From NCBI GenBank assembly GCA_030549335.1, contig CM060193.1, forward strand, positions 46,981,391 to 47,045,390: a stretch of DNA of 64,000 bases, read 5' to 3'. This DNA is from Pontederia crassipes (lineage: Eukaryota; Streptophyta; Magnoliopsida; Commelinales; Pontederiaceae). A model generated the notes under the pieces. The model was not told the origin of the DNA. It saw only the letters and a list, made by a program, of their open reading frames with translations, and did no database searches. Shown here piece after piece: positions 25,142-38,100 of the stretch (its first letter is position 1; every line of letters starts with the position of its first letter). Made by a program: the position numbers and the translations under genes.

Positions 25142-27281
25142 TAAAATTTTCACCTGCGTTTGAAAATGGAACCATATTTCTTCTAAATTCTCGATAAATA
25201 GTTGAATTAATATATTAGTTCAATGTGTGTTTGGATGGAGTATAACGTAATGATGAGAACTAAGGAGTTGATGTAATAGAAAAAAATAAATGTGATGGAT
25301 TAAGTTTTTGTGGGTTTTGAATTAAAAATGATTATTACAAAAATAAAATATAATTTTACTATTAATAAAAATAAAATTTAAATGTAAAAACATTTTTAAA
25401 ATTAATTACATTTAATGAAATATTAAAATTTTTAATGAAATAATAAGTAATAAATAATATTATATTAATAATAATATAAAATTCTTGTTAATAATAATTT
25501 AAATAAATTAATATCATCAGTTATGATAATAATGCTAATCATTTTTTCGTTGTTGCTATGTAATTTTCTTATATTATTTCATGTTTTATTTGTCTAAGAT
25601 TGGAAAGTGCAGAAATAGAAAGAAGATAAAATTATATTACCATTTGAGTCACAATCTGGATGGACATCCCCTCTTGATCAATGTGGATTGTCACTTCATA
25701 GATAATCTACACATTGTTGGGCAATCCAAATTTCCTATAAATTAAAATAAAATAAATAAGACAATGTGATGGACTCAAATAATTTAACTTCATATTACTA
25801 GTAATGTAAAAAGATTACTTGTAAGAAAACACCCCTAAATGTCATTGAATATTGCTTTGCCGAGACCACTCATTGACTTCTTGATTAAACTTGATTAAAA
25901 TGGTGATGAAATTTGCTTGAAATCTCATCTTCTATTCGGTTTCGAACATTACTACTGAATTAGATTAAATTGTGCTTATATTAATGATGTTTATGGCTTT
26001 GACATTCTAATATTGCTAATTGAATAATGGATTGTGAAAATCAATTATGATATGGGGTTAGGGTTTTAACATTCTGATATTGCTAATTGAATAAATGAAT
26101 TCTGAATAGTGATTAATTAATGTACGGGGCTGCTGAGACGGAGAGGTCTCGGAGAAGCTACTGAAGTGCGAGGAACCATCTCTTCTTTCTTGGCCATATC
26201 AAATTTCGCCAACTGAGCATGCCATCGGAAGTCCATGACGTAGTGTGTCCAATGAATGTGATTCATAAGATGTCGGCGAATAGGAGTTGAGCATTATGCT
26301 AGGGGCAGCTCAAGCATCGACAGATCCCATGTATTAGTGAACACTTTGAACCTGCTCTCATTCTTCGATCTAATACTTTGAACTTGAAAGATAACTCCCA
26401 TTAGCAATCTCTTTAGTGAACACTTTCGCCAGATTGAGCAAAGGAACACCACAAGGAAGATTTTTTTGTTGCAAGGGAATCATGATTTTATGACGAAAAA
26501 GAGCATTTTTTTCTCTTGGCATAACAATTGAAGAGAGTGATAAAATAATGCGGAAAAAAGAATAAGCTTAGTTTAATGACATCAATGGCTGAGATGAGTT
26601 GCTACAAAATAGAACTTGAATGGAAGCTAACATTTGATCCTTATAAAAAAAAAGATGTTGATAATGATGATTGCTTCCTGCTTTAAGTGGCGTTGCACCC
26701 TCCTTTTTTCTTGTATCTTATTTTATCAATTTTTTGTTAAAAAAATATTTTTTAAAAAACTTAAAAGGTAATTTCACAAATAAGAGTATAGTAACAAAAA
26801 GAGGCATAGGCAGGGAAAATATTAAAAAACTTATTAAATTAAATGAACTACAAACAACTTTGAAAACTTAATATTAAGAATAATCTTTTAGTTTTACTTG
26901 TATATATTTTATCATTTTGTCAACTAATTTGGCTCTCATAATAGTTAATTAAATTATCTTAATAGATCATTTACCTCAGAAGTTAGTTTTGTCTTTATAT
27001 TTATATTTTTTTATGATGAATAATGCAACAACCCTAACTCGATAAGGAGATAGAGAGTTAGGTTGGAGGAAGATTAGATAAGAATTTAATTTGAGTTTGA
27101 TAAAAAAAAAGTTAAAGGATCAAATTAAATTGAATCAAAATTAATTAGAATATATTGTTAATCACAATCATTCAAAAGTTAATAAGGACTGTCAATTGGA
27201 TTGCAACCTGGTTAAGACTCTGAACCTATAAATAGGGTTACCATAGCAATATTTTCCCACCCTCTCATCACAATTGTTGAT
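25142..27281. other. Intergenic; family-2 MITE remnant, otherwise nothing recognised
   Basis: At about 25190-25600 the words AGTTGAATTAATATATTAGTTC, GTGTTTGGATGG and GAGTTGATGTAATAG match the MITE family seen at 15906 and 55657, but the termini are not clear. At 26110-26280 the minus strand holds a 58-codon stop-bounded frame ending ...RPLRLSSPVH that looks non-random but matches nothing I recognise. Confidence 0.35.
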
Positions 27282-27459
27282 TGTTGGGAATAAAACATCG
27301 AGGATCGATGAATAATCAGAATAACGAAAGAAAGAGAAGATAAACACAGAGATTTAACATGGTAAAACCCTCTTGATCAATGTGAACAAGAGAGAAACAT
27401 CCACAGGAAAGGAGATCGCCGTCAGAGAAAATTCACTATAAACAAAAGAGAGTACATCA

Positions 27460-27848
27460 TGATGGGAAATCCGAGAACAAGGAGAGAAGATCACAGAGAG
27501 ATTGCAGAAAAAATAGAGGAGACACAGAATTTACCCAGGTTCACCCTTGAGATGAGGGCTACGTCCTACAAAGAGGTTTCACTATATCGTTTAGGTTTAC
27601 AGCCGCCACACAAAATTACATCAGAAAATTAGGTTATTAATAGCCTCTCCAAACCGGGTTTAAAACCCAAACAAACAGAGAAAAAATAGAGCGGGACCGC
27701 CGTCGGGGGGTGGGGCCCCCCGAACCCCCCCCTTTCATTCGTACGCCAGCAATACTGTTAATTGGGTAATACTCAGATTCCCCTAAGCTCACGTGGGCGA
27801 ACCCCGTGTGAGAAACAAGGGGCCCTGAAGTATTCACCAACTCTAACA
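27460..27848 (-). repeat. 3' LTR of the young copia element
   Basis: 389 bp, bounded by TG...CA. It contains a run-rich stretch (GGGGGGTGGGGCCCCCCG). Compared with the 5' LTR it has a shorter segment around 27685-27705. Confidence 0.9.
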
Positions 27849-27849
27849 T

Positions 27850-30085
27850 TCTCCCACTTGGTGGATACTTCACACCAATGAGAGCCTTGCCAGCAACATT
27901 CTTCTTCAATCCGACAGCAGTAGAGCACCACTCAAACTTTACACATGTAACTGCTTTAGTCAGAAAATCAGAACTATTCTCTGTTGTATCAACCTTTTCA
28001 AGCTGAACCTCTTTCTTTTCCACCTTTTCTCGAATAAAGTGGTATTGGATGTCAATATGCTTTGTGCGTGAGTGAAATGCGAGATTCTTAGCTAACTGAA
28101 TAGCACCTTGATTATCACATCTCACCTCTATAGCACCTTGCTCAAATCCGAGCTCCAAGCACAACTGTCGTAGCCATATGACCTCTTTTGCAGCATGAGT
28201 AAGAGCCATATATTCCGCTTCTGTAGAAGAAAGTGCTACCACGTTTTGTCTCTTGCTCATCCAACTTAGTGCAGCCCCAAATAATGTAAAAACATATCCG
28301 CTAGTGGATCGTCTACTATCAATGTCTCCACCACAATCAGCATCTACATGGCCCACAATATCAAGCATCTTTCCTTTCCTTATACCTTCAAAACACAACG
28401 AAAAATTTGAAGTTCCACGAAGGTACCTAAAAACTCTCTTGATAGCATTCCAATGTTCCCTGCCTGGGTTAGACATATATCGACTCAAGACTCCCATTGC
28501 TTGGGCTATATCTGGACGCGTGCACACCATGGCAAACATCAAGCTGCCCACTGCACTTGCATATGGCACACGATCCATCTTTTCAGCTTCTTCATCCGTC
28601 TTCGGACATTGCTCTGCAGAAAGTTTGGTTCCTAGAGATATAGGAGTACCCATTGGTTTGCAGTCTGCCATGTTAAATTTCTTCAACACTTCTTTTATGT
28701 ACTTCTCCTGTCTTAGCCACAACTTTCGCTTCTGACGAACTCTTCTAATCTGCATACCCAAAATAAAATTCGCCGGCCCTAAGTCTTTCATCTCAAACTT
28801 CTTGGCCAACAAACCCTTCACTGAATTTACCATCTTCGTACTGTTTCCAATCAGTAACATGTCATCCACATACAGTGTAAGAATGACAAATTGATCGCCA
28901 ACTCTCTTCACGTAAACACAGTGATCTGAATCTGAACGTACAAACTTGAGTTCGAGCATGTACGTATCAAACTTCTGGTACCACATCATTGGCGACTGCT
29001 TCAATCCATACAAAGACTTCTTCAATTTGCACACCAGCTTCTCTTTACCTTGAACTTCAAAGCCTTTTGGTTGCCTCATATATATCTCTTCCTCCAAGTC
29101 CCCATGAAGGAATGCCGTCTTCACATCCATCTGCTCTACCTCAAGATTATATGCTGCTGCCAGAGATAGAACAAATCTGATCGAAGTCATTTTCGCCACG
29201 GAAGAGAAAATCTCTTCATAATCGACTCCCTCAACCTGAGAGTACCCTTTAGCTACTAGTCTTGCCTTGTACTTCTCCACAGTCCCATCCGGTTTTAGCT
29301 TTCGCTTGAATACCCATTTGCAACCAATTGCCTTTCTATCCTTAGGCAATTGACACAAGCTCCATGTTTCATTCTTATCCAGTGATTGCATCTCATCTGT
29401 CATAGCAAGCTCCCACTGATTTGCATCATCCATATACCTTGTATCTTTTACAGAACTAGGTTCTTCTCCGATGATGCTCAAAGCATGAAACGAACTCAGA
29501 GCACTAAGAGAGTATCTCAAAGGTGCTCTTCTTTCTCGTGTCGACCTCCTGAGAACTAGTATGGTAGTACCAATATCTGGGTCTTCATCTGAATCTGCAT
29601 CTTCAACTTCATTAATCGAGTTCTCTTGATCCGGTTCTGTAACAAACTCAACTGAAGTATCTTGTGCATCCACCTCTGAAGTTTCAGAATCAGAATCTTC
29701 TTCAAGCACTACCACTTTCTTAGGTTCATCACCTTTTTGAACTTCAACTTGAGAACGTGATTCACGAAAAACAACATCTTTGCTGTAAACAATAGTCCTT
29801 GACTTTGGATTCCACAGTTTGTAGCCCTTGATCCCTTCCTTGTATCCGACAAATATGTTCTTTTCAGATTTACTGTCAAGCTTACCCTGCTTTTCCTTGG
29901 GTATATGAACATATGCGTGACATCCGAACACCCGAACATGAGACAAATTTGGCTTCTTCCCAAACATTGCCTCGTAAGGTGTCTGATCCTTCACTGATGA
30001 GATCGGTGAACGGTTCTTCAGGTAGTTTGCTGTGGCTACAGCTTCTGCCCAGAATTCTTGCCCCAATTCAGCCCAACTCAGCATA
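27850..30085 (-). mobile_element. pol part of the young copia element: integrase C-terminal half, reverse transcriptase, RNase H
   Basis: On the minus strand the order is: integrase C-terminal half with the FGCHAYVH motif, a spacer rich in acidic residues, the copia-type reverse transcriptase (ALVAKG-type finger motif, then TAFLHGDLEEEIYM, LYGLKQS, LTLYVDDML) and RNase H (HVDADCGGD, SSTEAEYMAL, HIDIQYHFIR). This is the standard integrase-before-RT order that separates copia from gypsy. Confidence 0.9.
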
Positions 30086-30329
30086 CATCTGGCCTTCTCT
30101 ATGAGTACCGATTTAATCTTTCAGCTACTCCATTCTGCTCAGATGTATATGGAGTTGTCTTCTGCCTAGCAATACCATTGTCAACGCAGAAATGCTCAAA
30201 CTTATCTGAACAAAATTCACCTCCATTATCTGTACGAAGGACCTTGATCTTGCAGCTCAATTGATTTTCCACCAAAACTTTAAATTCTCGAAACTTATCG
30301 AATACATCTGATTTATTCTTGATAAAATA

Positions 30330-31904
30330 AATTCAACTGTATCTCGAAAAATCATCTATAAAAGAAACATAGTACTTGGACCCTCCAATAGATGGAGTCG
30401 GAGTTGGTCCAAAGACATCACTATGAATCAGTTCGAGAATTTTTGTTGCTCTTGAACTTGTATGTTGAAAACTGACTCGGTTCTGTTTTCCATGGAGGCA
30501 ATGTTCACAGAACCCGAAGCCCACAGAACAATCCGGAACTCCTTCTACCATCTGACTTGATGCTATAGTGGAGAGTCTTTTTTCACTGATATGGCCTAAT
30601 CTCCGATGCCACAACATAGATTTGCTGTCTTCATCTTCTTTGGCCTCTTCAGAAATAAATCCGCAGCCCACAGATATTGTCTCTCCGAGCAACTTGTACA
30701 ACGTGCCATAGCGAACCCCTCGTGCAATTACAATCGACCCTCTGATCATCTTGCACGAATCCTTATCGCAACTGAATATAACACCCGAGTCGGTCATTGT
30801 ACCAACAGATAATAAACTCCTACTCATAAGTGGTATATGCATCACATCTGGTAGAGTCTTCACCGTGCCATCATTCATCTTCAACTTCACCCTGCCACGT
30901 CCAACAATCTGAACCGCAGTGTCATCTCCGAGCATGACATCCCCACCATTATACTCCTCATATTCACAGAACCAGTGTTTATAAGGCGTCATGTGGTACG
31001 AAGCACCAGTGTCGATGAGCCATACATCTTTATCTGACTGTGCCGTACATGCAGAAGCCACATACATATCTCCTGCCTCAGCCTCCTTTTTGTCCGAGGT
31101 TGACTCAGCTTTTTTCTTATGAACCGGCTTGTTTTTGCAATCTCGCTTCAGATGGCCCCACTCTTGACATCTCCAGCATTGCACCTTCTTATCCTTACTC
31201 TTTGAACGCCCACGAGATTTGGATCTCCCTCTCTGATTTTGATTCCTTTCTGGTTGCCTTCCTCTGGCCGCCAACGCCTCTTTACCAGAACTTGCTGATC
31301 CCTTTCTCCGTATTTCCTCTGATAACAAGGCAGCACATACACTTTCATACGAAAGTTCTTTATCCCCGCCACCAATCACAACAATCAGATTGTCCCATGA
31401 ATCCGGCAGCGAACAGAGCAATGTTATTGCCTTATCATCATCTTGAAACTTAACACCGATTGATACAAGTTGACTGATCACCGTGTTAAAGTTATAAAGA
31501 TGAGTAGAAAATGAGTCACCCTCCTGCATCCGAAGATTGTACAATTTCTTCCTCAGAAATAATTTGTTAACCAACGACTTACTTTGATATAGGGATTCCA
31601 ACTTCCTCCACAGATCTCTGACAGTAGGTTCGCCCATCACATTCGTAAGAATTGAATCCGCGAGACACAATCGAATCAAATCCTTTGCCTTTCTATCAAT
31701 CCGATCACACTCTTCGATCGCCTTTGGATCTGCCTGACTGGAGGAGGCCTCGTCCGCGACCTTCGCCGCCTCCATGCCTGGTCTCTTCTTTTCGATTGCC
31801 GTCCAAAGATCTCGATCACAAAGGAGATCCTCCATCTTCATCTTCCAGAGATCAAACCGTGTTCCATCAAATTTTTCTATCTCGATTCGCGACCCTCCTG
31901 ACAT
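30330..31904 (-). mobile_element. gag-protease-integrase N-terminal part of the young copia element
   Basis: It starts MSGGSRIEIEKFDGTRFDLW, similar to TNT1-type gag starts, followed by the UBN2-type gag domain, a basic RGRSKSRGRSKSKDKK stretch, one CCHC knuckle (CX2CX4HX4C), the protease motif DTGASYHM, and the pre-integrase zinc-binding HH-CC region (WHRRLGHIS ... CEHCLHGK). Confidence 0.9.
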
Positions 31905-31951
31905 CTCGAATAAACACTAATTCCTTGAACAACCTGTGCTCTGATACCAAT

Positions 31952-32361
31952 TGATGGGAAAATCCGAGAATAAGGAGAGAAGATCGCAGAGAGATTGCAG
32001 AGAAAATAGAGGAGACACACGAATTTACCCAGGTTCACCCTTGAGATGAGGGCTACGTCCTGCAAAGAGGTTCCACTATATCGTTTAGGTTTACAACCGC
32101 CACACAAAATTACATCAGAAAATTAGGCTATTAATAGCCTCTCCAAATCGGGTTTAAAACCCAAACAAACAGAGAAAAAACCTAATCCGAACCACACGGG
32201 CCGGCTAAACAAAAGCCGTCGGGGGGCGGGGCCCCCGAACCCCCCCTTTCATTCGTACGCCAGCAATACTGTTAATTGGGTAATACTCAGATTTCCCTAG
32301 CTCACGTGGGCGAACCCCGTGTGAGAAACAAGGGGCCCTGAAGTATTCACCAACTCTAACA
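31952..32361 (-). repeat. 5' LTR of the young copia element
   Basis: 410 bp, followed on its inner side by the primer-binding site. Apart from a block of about 40 bp that replaces about 20 bp, it is nearly identical to the 3' LTR. Confidence 0.9.
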
Positions 32362-32524
32362 CATCATGATACAACCCTAACCCTCGTATATAAAGGTTCA
32401 ACCAATGATAGAATTCTAATGGCCCAAGCCTTCCGCTTTCCCACCAATTCTCATTTTTTTTCTTTTTCTCATTTTTTCTTTCATAATTTTGGATTCAGGG
32501 TACATAATTCAAGGCACATCAACA

Positions 32525-33690
32525 ATGTTGTTGATGATGTTGAAATATGTTGTGCAAGGATTTAGAATGCAGAATAACAAAAGTCTAGAGTGGAAATTAG
32601 GTGATTCCGAGTTAAGTTACAATGAAGGTACGAAGTGACCCAATTTGAGAAACTCACCTCATTGGATAGAAAATCTCAAATTAATTTTAAAAATTTATAA
32701 ATCCTCAATACAAAAATTGAGTTTTCAAGCGCACAACATTACTATAGTTCTAGAAGTTCGATCCACATGGACAAAGCTGAAAATTCACACGTCACTGAAA
32801 ATCGGTTTGAAAGAAAGGCTAAATCTAAGGATGTTGATTGAATTAACAAAATAAAATGCTATTGAACTATAAATTGTTGTAAATGAAATTACACTAATTT
32901 TTAGAAGTTTTTTTATGTGATTAAGAGAATGCAACAAAATAAATAGAAATGCAAAAAAAATTTATCAAGAATGAAATAAATAGAAATGAACACTAGGGCT
33001 TAAGGATTGCATACAAAAATTATTTCTTGAACCATTGGAACATAGAGAAAATAGCAGTCGATGATGGAAATGATAAAAAATAGAAAAGAAGAAAAAAAAA
33101 GAATGAAATAGTTGCAGTTGGATTCCTCTTCTACTTGATTCTCCTAGTGTAGAATGAGTGAATCCCCAAAAAGAAGATGAAGAGGAAAACGGGCCAAAAG
33201 AAAGGCCAATTAAAAGAGACAACCAAAATAGAAAATGGTGGCAAACCAAAGAAAAAGAAGTTGTAGCAGTCATTTCTCTATTTGTGCTCTAGAGTTTCTC
33301 CACCTTTCCACCTATTTCTTAATCATTTTCTATCACTTTTTGCTTTTTGGAACCTTCTTGTAGCTGCGGAAAAGGAATTTGTAGGTTGTCAAAACGCTTG
33401 TTTGTATTCAAATGGCGAGCTTCTTGAGAGGATGGAAGTGACCTCATATCCTTGAGCTCTTACTTGTGCCTTCTTGCATAATATGCCCTAATTCTTTTCT
33501 TCCGATAGTTCTTTCATCGCCATGATCTAGGAATATGAAAATACACAAAAAAAAGAAGAAAGGAAACAACAACAGCCTATCATGAAAATATCAAATTTCT
33601 ACTTTATATAAAATGATGTAGAGAAATTTATAAAATCCATAATTAAGAGTGTAAACATGCATTAAAATATAGAAAAATAAAGATAAAATG
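32525..33690. other. Intergenic, nothing recognised
   Basis: AT-rich with purine runs. Frames of 70-100 codons (for example on the minus strand at 32965-33273, Phe/Ser-rich) are low complexity and unconvincing. Confidence 0.3.
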
Positions 33691-33799
33691 TATGTTAAAT
33701 ATAGTAAAAAAGCATATGTTATTTCTCCACATCAAACACCTCATCTTCCGTTTGTAGTGACAAGAAAAATAAGGTACAAAGATATCTTATATCCATTAC

Positions 33800-34560
33800 A
33801 TGAATTTCTTAATAGCTTTAACTATATTGATTATGTATCATCAAACACACCCAATGGAGGTCACAAAAATAGGACAGACATGACCTGTATCCATTCAAGG
33901 CAGATCAAGTCCATACCAAAATGCCCATCTCATCGAACATTGACCATTACGATAGGAATTAGTTTTCATGATTGCAAATCAGAGGCATAACATGCAACGA
34001 CATAACTCATGTATGAGAAAAATGTTGTCCTTAGATAGTTGTCCTAACTTCGAAATGGAGTTGTAAATTATCACGAGATGACCTGTAACGTCTCGATATT
34101 TTTTTCTTTGCATGCCTAAAAGACTATCTCGGTGACGTCACTCAATTCTATATCTTGACTTTTTCATTGACTTTGACTACATGAATTTCTTAATAGCTTT
34201 AACTATATTGATTATGTATTACAAACACACCCAATGGAGGTCACAAAAATAGGACAGACATGACCTGTGTCCATTCGAGGCAAATCATGTCCATACCAAA
34301 ATGCCCCATCTCATCGAACACTGACCATTGCGATAGGAATTAGTTTTCATGATTGCAAATTAAAGACATAACATGCAACGACATAACTCATGCATGAGCA
34401 AAATGTTATGTCCTTAGATAGTTGTCCTAACTTCAAAATGGAGTTATAAATTATCACGAGATGACCTGTAATGTCTCGACATATTTTTTCTTTGCGTGCT
34501 TAGAAGGCTATCTCGGCGACGCCACTTAATTCTATACCTTGATTTTTCATTGACTTTGAC
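33800..34560. repeat. Head-to-tail tandem duplication, 381-bp unit
   Basis: 33800-34180 and 34181-34560 match along their whole length, both starting ATGAATTTCTTAATAGC and ending TTGACTTTGAC, with some tens of substitutions and small indels. The junction is exact. Lies inside LTR-like sequence; non-coding. Confidence 0.9.
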
Positions 34561-35039
34561 TAATCAACACACTAGTTTACATAAGCGAAAGACTTAAATA
34601 CAATGATGCTTACAATATGCGAAAACTATTTACATAGTTTCTAATGACTTGTGGGATATGGGCCTACAACTATCCAATATGATACATTATCAATGTCCAT
34701 ATCCAATGTGCATATCATCGTTAGAGGAGCCACCAACCATCTCACCATCACCTATACGAATCCAAGTACAGGGGCAAACCCTAGTGAGATAAACTCAATA
34801 CGTAGGGTCACCCATAATAATAAATAATATGAATCATATCAATAATAATAATCATATGCATAATGATAAACAATATCAATATTATCATATCAATATAATC
34901 TCAATTATCAATATGCATTATCCATCAGCCATAAAGATCAACTGGCTGGAATTAATAATTCTATCATCCTTTATCATCAACCATAAAAACTGTTAATAAC
35001 AATTTCATTAACAATAGCATTTAACAATCAATCAATCTT

Positions 35040-35560
35040 TACTGTACTTCAACCATAGATGCTGCAGTTCAATTTTTTTAAAATTTTTTATCATACTTCA
35101 ACCACGAAGGCTACAATTCAATTATTTCTTTCAATCAATTATCTCTCTATGCATCAATCATAAATGTTGCAATTCAATATCAATCAATTGTCCATTCTTA
35201 TTCTTCAACCATAAATACTGCAATTCAATATTTTTAACTTTAAGCATAAAAGCTGCAATTATCTTTTTATCTTTAACTTCAGCCATAAATGTTGCAATTC
35301 AATATCAATCAATTATTCATTCTTATTCTTCACCCTAGCACAAGGGCTACGCAATACTTCAACCAAAATGGCCGCTTCAACCATAAAGGCTACTCAATAC
35401 TTCAACCATGAGAGTTGCTTCAACCACAAGGGCTACTTCAACCATAAATGCTGCAATTCAATATCTTTACCATAAACGCTGCTTAATACTTCAATCATGA
35501 GGGTTGATTATTACTTATTATCTTTGGAGTTATCCTTCGACCACAAGTGCTGCTTCATTC
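35040..35560. repeat. Degenerate minisatellite with CTTCAACCATAAAGGCTGCAAT-type unit
   Basis: About fifteen irregular copies of a short unit (TTCAACCAT/CAAN, AANGCTGC/GGCTAC, AATTCAATA) separated by AT-rich spacers of variable length. The AACCAN-GGCT core is kept in most copies. Confidence 0.7.
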
Positions 35561-37380
35561 ATATAGGCTAATTTGAGAACTCTACCAATTTTAGGTGCTA
35601 TACATATTTTATCTTGATTAATTTATGACGTCTACTTTTGCTTTCATATAAAATTTCTTTCCAATATAATACAAGGCATCAATCAATATATTTTAGTTAT
35701 ATGATCAATATAATCACCATGATCAAATATAATCAATAACATAAATATCACAATTAATTATACTTTAATAACTTTAAACTGACTTTTCTATCTTCAGAAC
35801 CCGGGCCGGGTGGGATGGAACTCGGGCTGATTCGTCGGGTGTCAACTCCTACTCCAATTCGATCAATGTAACTCGGACAGGGTGAAACGAAACCCATGCC
35901 AGTTTGTTCGTCTTTTCCTTTCAATCCCCTCGGCAAAATCTGAGCCGGGTCCAATGAAACTCGGTACGAGCCGACTCAATCCAATTCTATTTGGATTTCA
36001 TCAACAGAACTCAGGCTGGATAAATCCAAAATCTGGTTCGAATCCAATTCAACTTCAATTCGTCCATTATCATCAATGGAACCCAGGTCGAGTTAATCAG
36101 AACCTCGTTTGAATTCTTCATGATTTCCATCATGTCCTCGGGTTACTAAACTCAGGCCGTGTACCTTTAAACTCGGGTCGGATTCATACGAACTCGGTCC
36201 ATATCAATCCAATCATCATCCGAATTCCAAAGAACTCGAGCTGGACCAAAGAACCCAAGTCGAGTTCTGTCGCCATCAAGAAGTCGTCTTTTTCGATGTA
36301 ACTTTTGACCCTATTTTTTATGCGATTGACAACGCAATTCAATTCATAATTCATTCACACAATAGTCAATGCTTAGGACAAGGGTCTTGAGGGTCTATAC
36401 TGATGAAAATTGTCGATATAGTTATTCACACTTAGTCAATACTTAAGTTGGTTGAAAAAATAACTATATTCCTGTTGTCTATGGAGTGCACGGACGTCGC
36501 AACCACTTGGATCTTGTTCTTCTCTATCGGGGCTTTGAAATAGTACATCACATACGCTCTCAAGTACCTCGGTTTGTGAGAAAACAAATGAGAAAGATGA
36601 GGCTTTAGTGAAGAAATTATGAGGAGGCAACTAATACTTTTTAGCCACCCTTTAAATCCTATATATAGTTCTTAACTAAGGTTTTTTACTCTCATTGGGT
36701 TTTGAGCTATTTCTCCGTCAATCATTAACATTCATTATTAATTACCTTATGTCAAATATTCAGATGTTATTAAAAATCTGAATTTCACTAATTATTCCGT
36801 AACCATATTTATAAAAAATCCATCTCTAATCAAATTCATTTTTATCTCTTCTATAATTTCTCTCAATCAAACTCCACTTTCACCTTATCCTTTTATCTCT
36901 TCCTTTTATCTATTTTTCAGAATTATTTAATTCATTAATTTTTGGATTAAAATAATAATTAATGATTGAAATATTTTTAAGTCATAAAATTCTCAATCCT
37001 CTTCCATGTGGGAGTCTTATGTCATTAACATTTTTTTGGACCTCAAACCAAATTGAAATTTCTCATCCCACTGTAATTATAAATTCCTAGTTCAAGTAAA
37101 ACTTAATTTTTCTTTTGCCAAATTACTTTATTATCCCTATTGAAATCTTAGGTTTTTGTTACATGACCAGTGTTTGCATGACATGGCTCATGTGCATATA
37201 GAACAAGTCCCATGTTCTTGACAAAATTGCTTGTGTTCACAACACGGTTTGCATCCTAACAACACGACATGTGTTCATGCAACACGACCTATGTCCATAT
37301 AACAGACCCATGTCCAGTTAAGATTAATTATATTTTTGCATATTAAATTACTGTTACAAATTTATAACAATATATTGTTG

Positions 37381-38100
37381 AGACTCATTTTGGTTCGGCC
37401 CAAGTTTACCATTATCTAGTCTATCTATTGTGTCAAATTGGATCCCAAAGATAATTAAATAAGTTAATAAGATAAAAATTGAAAATTAGGATTGTCAAAT
37501 ATATTTATTGTCAATTTGTCATGAAGACTATTGAATTGTGTCATATTGTATTTTTATTGTGGGGTGGTGGGGGGAGGGGTGTAAGTAGCATAGGTGAGGA
37601 GACAAAGTTAAATGAAATATTGAATTTAAAATATGTAGTACAACACATCAAACAATATTGAACTATAAATAATGGCATGTACCGATAAAATATCATATTG
37701 ATCATTGAATTGCTATTGATTAGTGATTATTGTTTAATTGATTATTGATACTAACATTGATTGTTGACTCTTAACCAATATCTACCTTGGTCATTGATAA
37801 TTGAATAGTTAATTATTGATTAGCCTATTGATTATTGTCACACTTTATTTATTCTATTTAGAAATTTCATATTCCTTTGCATCATTGTTCATGAGAATTT
37901 CATTCTTTTATATTGGATTTTGTAGGTGATTAAATTTTGAGAAACATATGAGACACAGAAAATGACTGATGTTGTGACTTTGCACACAACTTTAGGATTA
38001 TATATTATCTTTTAATTTCTTGATCCCACTTAGGCATTGGAGTTATATTGAGAAAGTTTTCACACTTTTATTGATAATTGATATGGTGAGTCTGTAATGC
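37381..38100. other. Intergenic; TTGATTATTG-rich low-complexity DNA
   Basis: At 37690-37850 words such as ATTGATTATTGA recur irregularly. No gene or repeat termini seen. Confidence 0.35.

Larger units (their letters stand above)
27460..32361 (-). mobile_element. Ty1/copia retrotransposon (Tork/TNT1-like), young, nearly whole
   Basis: LTRs are at 27460-27848 (3') and 31952-32361 (5'), with a perfect 5-bp target duplication CATCA at 27455-27459 and 32362-32366. The primer-binding site (complement of Met tRNA, TTGGTATCAGAGC on the minus strand) adjoins the 5' LTR at 31938-31950, and a polypurine tract (AAGTGGGAGAA) adjoins the 3' LTR. Parts in order on the minus strand: gag with a CWRCQEWGHLKRDC zinc knuckle, protease (DTGASYHM), pre-integrase and integrase, reverse transcriptase (ARLVAKGYSQ, YVDDM), RNase H (SSTEAEYMAL). 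It looks nearly whole, with about one or two breaks. The LTRs differ by roughly 3%, suggesting about a million years by usual plant rates. Confidence 0.95.
27282..32524 (-). mobile_element. Older solo LTR, split by a younger copia insertion
   Basis: Outside the younger element, 27282-27459 and 32367-32524 together form one LTR-like unit of about 335 bp on the minus strand, bounded by TGTTG...CAACA. Its TATA-type sequence (CTTTATATACG on the minus strand, about 32388-32400) is followed by a leader-like U5. No partner LTR or internal region is seen, so it is probably a solo LTR. A 5-bp target duplication is not evident. Confidence 0.5.
33691..37380. repeat. Old gypsy-LTR-like region
   Basis: No coding domains. 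Several blocks typical of large gypsy LTRs follow each other: a duplicated 381-bp segment (33800-34560), a field of ATCAATATCA/CTTCAACCATAAAGGCTGC repeats (about 34800-35560), a block of AACTCGGGTCGG-type words (35790-36280), a CCTATATATAG TATA-type box (about 36660-36670) and a block of AACACGACNTGTGTTCATG words (37160-37310). It may represent one or more nested LTRs; boundaries are not resolved. Likely old. Confidence 0.45.

Noticed and set aside
26110-26290. 58-codon minus-strand frame with HWTHYVMDFRWHAQLAKFD wording
   Set aside because: It reads like real protein, but I recognise no family, no adjoining exon and no start context; it could be a decayed repeat or gene fragment. Not strong enough to call.
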